This document shows positions 1 to 5,096 of a DNA stretch of 5,096 nucleotides, one piece after another; position 1 is the first letter of the stretch; each line of letters starts with the position of its first letter. The stretch is taken from positions 1 through 5,096 of the forward strand of contig JAJTBM010000242.1 of the NCBI GenBank assembly GCA_021286885.1, written 5' to 3'. Below the pieces are notes generated by a model. The model had not been told where the DNA came from, did no database searches, and saw only the letters and a list, made by a program, of their open reading frames with translations. This DNA comes from Rhodocyclales bacterium. GTDB lineage: Bacteria; Pseudomonadota; Gammaproteobacteria; Burkholderiales; Rhodocyclaceae. A program made the position numbers and the translations under genes.

Positions 1-1098
<1,098 letters not shown>

Positions 1099-1163
1099 GC
1101 CCCGCTGGCATCTTTGCTGCCAGGACGGCCCAGTTCGCCTCCCGCGAACAATAAACCGGGGCG

Positions 1164-1193
1164 CCCGGGCATCTGCGCGCTGCAGATGCCGGG
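1164..1193 (+). other. Strong hairpin between the carbonic anhydrase and thioesterase genes
   Basis: GGCATCTGC (1168-1176) pairs perfectly with GCAGATGCC (1182-1190) around a 5-nt loop. CCC (1164-1166) extends the stem by pairing with GGG (1191-1193) across one bulged G (1167), giving 12 pairs in all. No T-run follows, so it is not a classical intrinsic terminator. It ends 10 nt before the Shine-Dalgarno of the next gene, so it could be a processing or stability element, a Rho-associated or weak terminator, or a 5' UTR structure. The structure was read by eye and no energy was computed. Confidence 0.45.
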
Positions 1194-1203
1194 TGCAGCC
1201 CCC

Positions 1204-1209
1204 AGGAGA
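1204..1209 (+). promoter_or_regulatory. Shine-Dalgarno site fixing the thioesterase start
   Basis: AGGAGA lies 6 nt before the ATG at 1216. It supports that start over two earlier in-frame candidates, a TTG at 1114 and an ATG at 1186. The ATG at 1186 lies inside the hairpin, and neither candidate has a purine-rich site. The residues those starts would add are low-complexity and do not resemble a hotdog-fold N-terminus. Confidence 0.8.
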
Positions 1210-1215
1210 CACGTC

Positions 1216-1668
1216 ATGGCAGCACCCCACATCCGGCTCGATACGCTGCGGGCCGACGTCACCCCCGCCAACCTCACCGCCCGGGGCGCAGGCTACCTGC
1301 CCGGCTGGTTCGGGCTGGAAGTCATCGCGCTGGAGCCTGGCCAGCTGGTGGCACGGGTTGAGATCCGCCCCGAAATGCTCGCCCCCAACGGCTTCCTGCA
1401 TGCCGCCTCGGTGATCGCCCTGGCCGACACCGCCGCCGGCTACGCCACGGTCGCCCACCTCCCGCCGGGGGCCGAGAGCTTCACCACCATCGAGCTGAAA
1501 AGTAACTTTCTCGGCACTCAGACCACCGGCCTGGTGCACGCCACCGCCCGGGCTGTGCACCTGGGGCGCAGCACCCAGATCTGGGATGCCGAAGTCACCG
1601 GCGACACGGGGCGCCCGATTGCCCTGTTCCGCTGCACCCAGATGATTCTGTGGCCCCGGGGCGGCTGA
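1216..1668 (+). CDS. PaaI-family hotdog-fold acyl-CoA thioesterase
   Basis: This 150-residue protein has the usual size of a single hotdog domain. Members of the PaaI/YbdB/THEM2 group hydrolyse aryl- or acyl-CoA thioesters in the cytoplasm, usually as tetramers. The signature segment lies near the start of the long central helix: NGFLH at 58-62, then VIALADTAAGYATVAHL at 66-82. Asp71 sits where the PaaI/THEM2 type has its catalytic Asp. The usual HGG is HAA here (62-64), a modest departure. The later segment TTIELKSNFLG (90-100) matches the conserved strand that follows the helix, and GLVHATARAVHLGRSTQIWDAEV is the typical end of the fold. The substrate cannot be read from sequence. The neighbouring CoA-ester catabolic genes would suit a role in freeing CoA from stalled intermediates, but that is inference. 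The gene stands alone, with gaps of 117 and 104 nt on either side. Confidence 0.87.
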   Translation: MAAPHIRLDTLRADVTPANLTARGAGYLPGWFGLEVIALEPGQLVARVEIRPEMLAPNGFLHAASVIALADTAAGYATVAHLPPGAESFTTIELKSNFLGTQTTGLVHATARAVHLGRSTQIWDAEVTGDTGRPIALFRCTQMILWPRGG

Positions 1669-1772
1669 TCTTTTCGGTTTTTTGCCGCGCTTTGGCCCGT
1701 TCTTGGGCAGTTAGACCTCTGCCACGCCGCTTCACCCCTTGAGTCCCAGTTCCTGCCGGAAGGAGCACTGCC

Positions 1773-2381
1773 ATGTACGCCCATGCGCCCATCGATTTCT
1801 ACTTCGATTTCTCCTCGCCCTACGGCTACTTTGCGGCTGAAAAGATCGACGCCCTGGCCGAAGCCCATGGCCGTAGCGTGGTCTGGCACCCCATCCTGCT
1901 CGGGGTTGCCTTCAAACACACGGGGCTCCAGCCCCTGCCGGCGGTGCCCCTCAAGGGCGCCTACTCGCTGCACGACATGGCGCGCACCGCCCGCTACATG
2001 GAGTTGCCCTACCACCAGCCCAGCCTGTTCCCGATTCCCACCCAGCACGCGGCGCGCAGCTTTCTGTGGATCAACGACCACAACCCGGCCCGCGCCCGGG
2101 AATTTGCGCTGGCTGCCTACCGGGCGTATTTCGTCCACGACCGCAACCTCTCGGATCAGGCCGTGGTGCTCGACATTGCCGCCGAGGTGGGCGTAGACAA
2201 AACAGCCCTGGCCGCCGTGCTGGCGGGGCCCGAGATCCGCAACCGGCTCGCCGCCGAGGTGGATCTGGCCCTGGCCCGGGGCGTGTTTGGCTCCCCTTAT
2301 TTCATTGTGGATGGCGAGGGCTTTTGGGGGAGCGACCGGCTGCCCCAGCTCGAACGCTGGCTCGCCACCGGAGGTTTCTGA
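1773..2381 (+). CDS. 2-hydroxychromene-2-carboxylate isomerase-like protein (DsbA/GST-kappa fold)
   Basis: The protein has 202 residues, close to the roughly 200 usual for NahD-like isomerases. These are glutathione-dependent thioredoxin-fold enzymes related to GST kappa; the founding member isomerises 2-hydroxychromene-2-carboxylate in naphthalene breakdown. The N-terminus, DFYFDFSSPYGYFAAEKI (8-25), is the family's first strand and active-site loop, with Ser15 before Pro16 at the position of the catalytic Ser of NahD. The C-terminal GVFGSPYFIVDGEGFWGSDRL (170-190) holds the conserved Ser-Pro (cis-Pro) turn and the FWGxDRL ending. There is no CxxC, so it is not a DsbA oxidoreductase. AAGGAG at 1760-1765 lies 7 nt before the ATG. 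No ring-cleavage or naphthalene genes are nearby, and many homologues sit in genomes lacking that pathway, so the substrate is probably something else, perhaps a glutathione adduct. The stop is only 3 nt from the LOG gene. Confidence 0.88.
   Translation: MYAHAPIDFYFDFSSPYGYFAAEKIDALAEAHGRSVVWHPILLGVAFKHTGLQPLPAVPLKGAYSLHDMARTARYMELPYHQPSLFPIPTQHAARSFLWINDHNPARAREFALAAYRAYFVHDRNLSDQAVVLDIAAEVGVDKTALAAVLAGPEIRNRLAAEVDLALARGVFGSPYFIVDGEGFWGSDRLPQLERWLATGGF
2370..2374 (+). promoter_or_regulatory. Shine-Dalgarno site of the LOG gene, inside the upstream CDS
   Basis: GGAGG lies within the last codons of the isomerase-like gene, 10 nt before the LOG ATG at 2385. The upstream stop TGA occupies 2379-2381. 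A ribosome terminating there would be at the next start site, so translational coupling is likely. Confidence 0.7.
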
Positions 2382-2384
2382 TTC

Positions 2385-2987
2385 ATGTCGACTGCCTTGC
2401 CTTTCCGCCGCCTGTGCGTGTTCTGCGGCTCCCGTCCCGGGGTGCTCCCCGCCTACCAGGAGGCCGCCCGCGACCTGGGCCGGCGCCTCGCCGCCCACGG
2501 CATCGAACTCGTCTACGGGGGCGGCAATCTGGGCCTGATGGGCATGGTCGCCAATGCCTGCCTGGAGGCCGGCGGCTCGGTGATCGGGGTGATTCCCCAG
2601 GCCCTGCTCGAATGGGAAGTGGGCCATGTGGATCTCACCCGGCTGGAAGTGGTGGATTCCATGCACACCCGCAAGGCGCGCATGGCCGAACTGGCCGATG
2701 CCTTCATCGCCCTGCCCGGCGGCCTGGGCACCTTTGAAGAACTGTTCGAGATTCTCACCTGGGGCCAGCTCGGTTTTCACACCAAGCCGGTGGGCCTGCT
2801 CAATGTGGCGGGCTACTACCAGCCCCTGGTGCAGATGGTGGATGCGGGCGTCACCCAGGGTTTCATGAAACCCGAAAACCGCGCCCTGCTGCTGGTGGGC
2901 GACACGGCCCCCGGGCTGCTGGAGGCCATGGCCCAGTATCAGCCGCCCCTGGCCGGGCGGGCGCTGCACGAGGCCGGCCAGCTCTAG
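2385..2987 (+). CDS. LOG-family (TIGR00730) nucleotide 5'-monophosphate phosphoribohydrolase
   Basis: This 200-residue single-domain protein has the hallmarks of the Lonely Guy family. These are the nucleotide-fold segment VFCGSRPG (12-19), [10 protein letters not shown] (44-53), the substrate-binding MHTRK (93-97) and the catalytic PGGLGTFEE (111-119). LOG enzymes cleave the N-glycosidic bond of nucleoside monophosphates: cytokinin riboside 5'-monophosphate in plants and some bacteria, and AMP-like nucleotides in others. Bacterial members were long mislabelled lysine decarboxylase, and nothing here suggests that activity. The length fits the short dimeric LOG type rather than the longer PpnN. 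The start is set by GGAGG at 2370-2374. The gene is almost certainly cotranscribed with the isomerase-like gene. No isopentenyltransferase or other cytokinin gene is visible, so a housekeeping role in nucleotide salvage is as likely as hormone production. Confidence 0.93.
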   Translation: MSTALPFRRLCVFCGSRPGVLPAYQEAARDLGRRLAAHGIELVYGGGNLGLMGMVANACLEAGGSVIGVIPQALLEWEVGHVDLTRLEVVDSMHTRKARMAELADAFIALPGGLGTFEELFEILTWGQLGFHTKPVGLLNVAGYYQPLVQMVDAGVTQGFMKPENRALLLVGDTAPGLLEAMAQYQPPLAGRALHEAGQL

Positions 2988-3006
2988 GCCCGCTTCAGGC
3001 GGGCCT
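2986..3006 (+). terminator. GC hairpin overlapping the LOG stop codon, possible terminator
   Basis: AGGCCCGC (2986-2993) pairs perfectly with GCGGGCCT (2999-3006) around the 5-nt loop TTCAG. The last two bases of the TAG stop (2985-2987) are part of the stem. It is placed as a terminator would be, at the end of the isomerase-LOG unit and before liuB. No T-run follows (the next bases are CGCCCAGCC), so it may instead be an mRNA 3'-end stabiliser or act with Rho. Confidence 0.4.
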
Positions 3007-3054
3007 CGCCCAGCCACGCATCAAGACAAAACAAGGCCCCCGGGCCATCAACAA

Positions 3055-3076
3055 GGATCTGAAGATCCGGAAGATC
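3055..3076 (+). repeat. Short repeat and dyad cluster with three GATC sites upstream of liuB
   Basis: GGATC (3055-3059) and GATCC (3064-3068) form a small dyad around TGAA. GAAGATC occurs twice in direct orientation (3061-3067 and 3070-3076). GATC therefore appears three times in 21 bases, at 3056, 3064 and 3073. The cluster lies 17-38 nt before the liuB ATG, just upstream of its Shine-Dalgarno. It could be an operator half-site arrangement, a 5' UTR stem or chance. I do not recognise a known LiuR-type operator in it. Confidence 0.35.
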
Positions 3077-3092
3077 GTGTGAGAGGAGACCC

Positions 3093-4700
3093 ATGAGCAT
3101 CATTCAAACCGCCATTAACCCCCGTTCGGCTGAGTTCCAGGCCAACGCCCGCGCCATGCAGGCCCTGCTGGCCGACCTGCGCGCCAAGGCAGCCCAGGTG
3201 GCTTTGGGGGGCGGCGACGCCGCCCGGGCCAAGCATGTGGCGCGGGGCAAGCTGCTCCCCCGGGAGCGGGTGGATCAATTGCTGGATCCGGGCACCGCAT
3301 TTCTTGAAATCGGCCAGCTGGCCGCCTGGGGCATGTACGACAACGAAGCCCCCTGTGCCGGGGTGATTGCCGGTATCGGGCGGGTGAGTGGCGTGGAGTG
3401 CATGATCGTCGCCAACGATGCCACCGTGAAAGGCGGCACCTACTACCCGATGACGGTCAAGAAGCACCTGCGGGCCCAGGAAATCGCCCTCGAAAACCGC
3501 CTGCCCTGCATTTATCTGGTGGATTCGGGCGGCGCCTTCCTGCCCAAGCAGGACGAAGTCTTTCCCGACCGGGATCACTTTGGCCGGATCTTCTTCAACC
3601 AGGCCAATCTTTCGGCGGCCGGGATTCCCCAGATCGCGGTGGTGATGGGCTCGTGCACCGCCGGCGGCGCCTACGTGCCCGCCATGAGCGACGAAACCAT
3701 CATCGTGCGTAACCAGGGCACCATCTTTCTGGGCGGCCCGCCCCTGGTGAAGGCGGCCACCGGCGAAGTGGTGAGCGCCGAAGACCTGGGCGGTGGCGAT
3801 GTGCACACCCGCCTCTCCGGGGTGGCCGACCACCTGGCCGAGAACGACGCCCACGCCCTGTTCATCGCCCGTCGCATCGTGGCCAACTTGAACCACACCA
3901 AGCCGGTGGGCCTCAGCCTCGCCGACGCCGAAGAACCCCTCTACGACCCCGCCGAGATTTACGGGATCATCCCCCAAGACACGCGCAAGCCCTACGACGT
4001 GCGCGAGATCATCGCCCGGGTGGTGGATGGCTCCCGCTTCGATGAGTTCAAGGCCCGCTACGGCACCACCCTGGTTACCGGCTTTGCGCGCCTGTACGGC
4101 ATGCCGGTGGGGATTGTGGCCAACAACGGCATCCTGTTCGGCGAATCCGCCCAGAAAGGCGCCCACTTCATCGAACTCTGCGCCCAGCGCCAGATTCCGC
4201 TGGTGTTCCTGCAGAACATCACCGGCTTCATGGTGGGCCGCAAATACGAAAACGGCGGCATCGCCAAGGACGGGGCCAAGATGGTCACCGCCGTCGCCAC
4301 CGCCCAGGTGCCCAAGTTTACGGTGCTGATCGGCGGCAGCTTCGGGGCCGGCAACTACGGCATGTGTGGCCGTGCCTACTCGCCCCGCTTCCTGTGGATG
4401 TGGCCCAACAGCCGGATTTCGGTGATGGGCGGCGAGCAGGCCGCCAGCGTGCTCGCCACCGTGCGCCGGGACGGCATCGAGGCCAAGGGCGGCGCCTGGA
4501 GCGCCACCGAGGAAGAAGCCTTCAAGGCCCCGATCCGCCAGCAGTACGAAGACCAGGGCCACCCCTATTACGCCACCGCCCGGCTGTGGGACGACGGGGT
4601 GGTGGACCCGGCCCAGACCCGGCGCATCCTCGGGCTCTCGCTCTCGGCCAGCCTCAATGCCCCCATCCCGCCGACCCGCTTCGGCGTGTTCCGCATGTAA
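3093..4700 (+). CDS. liuB: Methylcrotonyl-CoA carboxylase carboxyltransferase (beta) subunit
   Basis: This 535-residue protein, also named MccB, is the usual length for the biotin-dependent carboxyltransferase that moves CO2 from carboxybiotin to 3-methylcrotonyl-CoA, making 3-methylglutaconyl-CoA in leucine breakdown. The N-terminus ([12 protein letters not shown], 8-19) is characteristic of MCC beta. The N-terminal crotonase-like domain carries VDSGGAFLP (143-151) and [16 protein letters not shown] (186-201), the CoA-side oxyanion loop. The C-terminal domain carries [15 protein letters not shown] from 415, the matching biotin-side loop, then [10 protein letters not shown] and [12 protein letters not shown]. 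These favour MCC over propionyl- or acetyl-CoA carboxylase. Geranyl-CoA carboxylase beta (AtuC) is the nearest alternative. GAGGAG at 3083-3088 gives a rather short 4-nt spacing to the ATG. It needs a biotin-carrying alpha subunit, not in this window and expected downstream. No isovaleryl-CoA dehydrogenase gene (liuA) lies directly upstream. Confidence 0.94.
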   Translation: MSIIQTAINPRSAEFQANARAMQALLADLRAKAAQVALGGGDAARAKHVARGKLLPRERVDQLLDPGTAFLEIGQLAAWGMYDNEAPCAGVIAGIGRVSGVECMIVANDATVKGGTYYPMTVKKHLRAQEIALENRLPCIYLVDSGGAFLPKQDEVFPDRDHFGRIFFNQANLSAAGIPQIAVVMGSCTAGGAYVPAMSDETIIVRNQGTIFLGGPPLVKAATGEVVSAEDLGGGDVHTRLSGVADHLAENDAHALFIARRIVANLNHTKPVGLSLADAEEPLYDPAEIYGIIPQDTRKPYDVREIIARVVDGSRFDEFKARYGTTLVTGFARLYGMPVGIVANNGILFGESAQKGAHFIELCAQRQIPLVFLQNITGFMVGRKYENGGIAKDGAKMVTAVATAQVPKFTVLIGGSFGAGNYGMCGRAYSPRFLWMWPNSRISVMGGEQAASVLATVRRDGIEAKGGAWSATEEEAFKAPIRQQYEDQGHPYYATARLWDDGVVDPAQTRRILGLSLSASLNAPIPPTRFGVFRM

Positions 4701-4715
4701 GGGGAGACGCACATC

Positions 4716-5096
4716 ATGGCTTACGAAACCCTGGAAATCCTGCGCGAAGGCCCGGTCGCCACGATCTGGATGAACCGCCCCGCGCTGCATAACGCCTTCA
4801 ACGAACGCCTCATTGCCGAACTCACCGCCGCCTGCACCGCGCTGGATGCCGATCCGGGCGTCCGGGTGGTGGTGCTCGCCGGGCGCGGGCGCAGCTTCTC
4901 AGCAGGGGCTGATCTGGCCTGGATGCAGCGGGCCGGCGCCGCCAGCCTGGACGAAAACCTGGCCGATGCGCGCAAGCTCGCCACCCTGCTGCGCACCCTG
5001 GCCCAGATGCGCCAGCCCACCATCGCCCGGGTGCACGGGGCGGCCCTGGGGGGCGGGATGGGGCTGGCCGCCGCCTGCGACATCTGCGTAGCGGGC
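4716..5096 (+). CDS. liuC: Enoyl-CoA hydratase/crotonase, probable methylglutaconyl-CoA hydratase (3'-truncated)
   Basis: The first 127 residues are visible and the frame is still open at the window edge; the family is about 260 residues. It begins MAYETLEILREGPVATIWM, the usual crotonase N-terminal strand pair. Family motifs follow in order: NRPALHNAFN (20-29), the first oxyanion segment SFSAGADLAWM (60-70), and the second, HGAALGGGMGLAAACD (107-122). The position of the first catalytic Glu of rat hydratase (Glu144) is Gly116 here; the second Glu would lie beyond the window. GGGGAG (4701-4706) supports the ATG at 4716, 15 nt after the liuB stop, so the two genes should be cotranscribed. From that position I infer hydration of 3-methylglutaconyl-CoA to HMG-CoA. 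Crotonase membership is certain, but the exact substrate rests on context. Confidence 0.85.
   Translation, partial: MAYETLEILREGPVATIWMNRPALHNAFNERLIAELTAACTALDADPGVRVVVLAGRGRSFSAGADLAWMQRAGAASLDENLADARKLATLLRTLAQMRQPTIARVHGAALGGGMGLAAACDICVAG

Noticed and set aside
1105..1123. Small inverted repeat CTGGCA/TGCCAG just after the fusion gene stop
   Set aside because: The stem is only 6 bp with a 7-nt loop and no T-run, too weak to call a terminator.
1149..1154. CAATAA as a -10 promoter element before the thioesterase gene
   Set aside because: No -35-like hexamer occurs at a suitable distance; the bases there are GC-rich (CGGCCC region).
1669..1772. T-rich stretch after the thioesterase stop (T-runs at 1671-1674 and 1678-1683) as an intrinsic terminator, and GGCAG/CTGCC at 1706-1723 as an operator
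   Set aside because: No stable stem directly precedes the T-runs; the nearby GCCCCGGGGC palindrome has no room for a loop. The GGCAG/CTGCC arms are only 5 bp. No convincing -35/-10 pair was found in this gap.
1518..3017. A 499-codon minus-strand open frame spanning three plus-strand genes
   Set aside because: It crosses the boundaries of the thioesterase, isomerase-like and LOG genes, shows no protein family pattern, and is explained by codon bias of the genes opposite.
3048..4790. A 580-codon open frame on the minus strand opposite liuB
   Set aside because: It is a low-complexity His/Gly/Ala/Val-rich translation with no recognisable domain, lying opposite a gene with dense family motifs. 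Long antisense frames are expected where third positions are mostly G or C.

Overview
The window is about 5.1 kb of GC-rich bacterial DNA. Six protein-coding genes lie on the plus strand and I see none on the minus strand. Coding density, Shine-Dalgarno sites, strong G/C preference at third codon positions and the family mix (Can-type beta-carbonic anhydrase, PaaI-like thioesterase, HCCA isomerase-like DsbA-fold protein, LOG protein, leucine-degradation genes) suggest a betaproteobacterium, plausibly of the Rhodocyclales. The lineage is an inference from gene content, not a database match.

Region by region: (1) Bases 1-1098 hold the 3' part of a gene whose start lies before the window. It encodes a GNAT acetyltransferase domain fused in one frame to a complete type II beta-carbonic anhydrase. 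(2) A 117-nt gap with a strong hairpin follows. (3) Bases 1216-1668 encode a 150-residue hotdog-fold PaaI-like thioesterase. (4) A 104-nt T-rich gap follows, in which I find no convincing signal. (5) Bases 1773-2381 encode a 2-hydroxychromene-2-carboxylate isomerase-like protein. Only 3 nt separate it from a LOG-family nucleotide phosphoribohydrolase at 2385-2987, so these two probably form a translationally coupled pair. (6) A 105-nt gap opens with a GC hairpin overlapping the LOG stop codon, then has a cluster of GATC-containing short repeats. (7) Bases 3093-4700 encode the carboxyltransferase (beta) subunit of methylcrotonyl-CoA carboxylase. After 15 nt comes the 5' part of an enoyl-CoA hydratase/crotonase gene that runs off the window at 5096.

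The clearest functional unit is the last one. The carboxylase beta subunit followed directly by a crotonase matches the liuB-liuC order of leucine/isovalerate catabolism (3-methylcrotonyl-CoA to 3-methylglutaconyl-CoA to HMG-CoA). The biotin-carrying alpha subunit and HMG-CoA lyase would be expected downstream. The carbonic anhydrase could supply bicarbonate for such carboxylations, and the thioesterase could release CoA from stalled acyl-CoAs, but nothing in the sequence proves these links.

The most unusual feature is the GNAT-carbonic anhydrase fusion, which keeps all catalytic and allosteric residues of the anhydrase. I see no mobile element, CRISPR array, tRNA or rRNA gene, and no sign of an undescribed multi-gene system. 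Most of the window looks like ordinary chromosomal metabolism.
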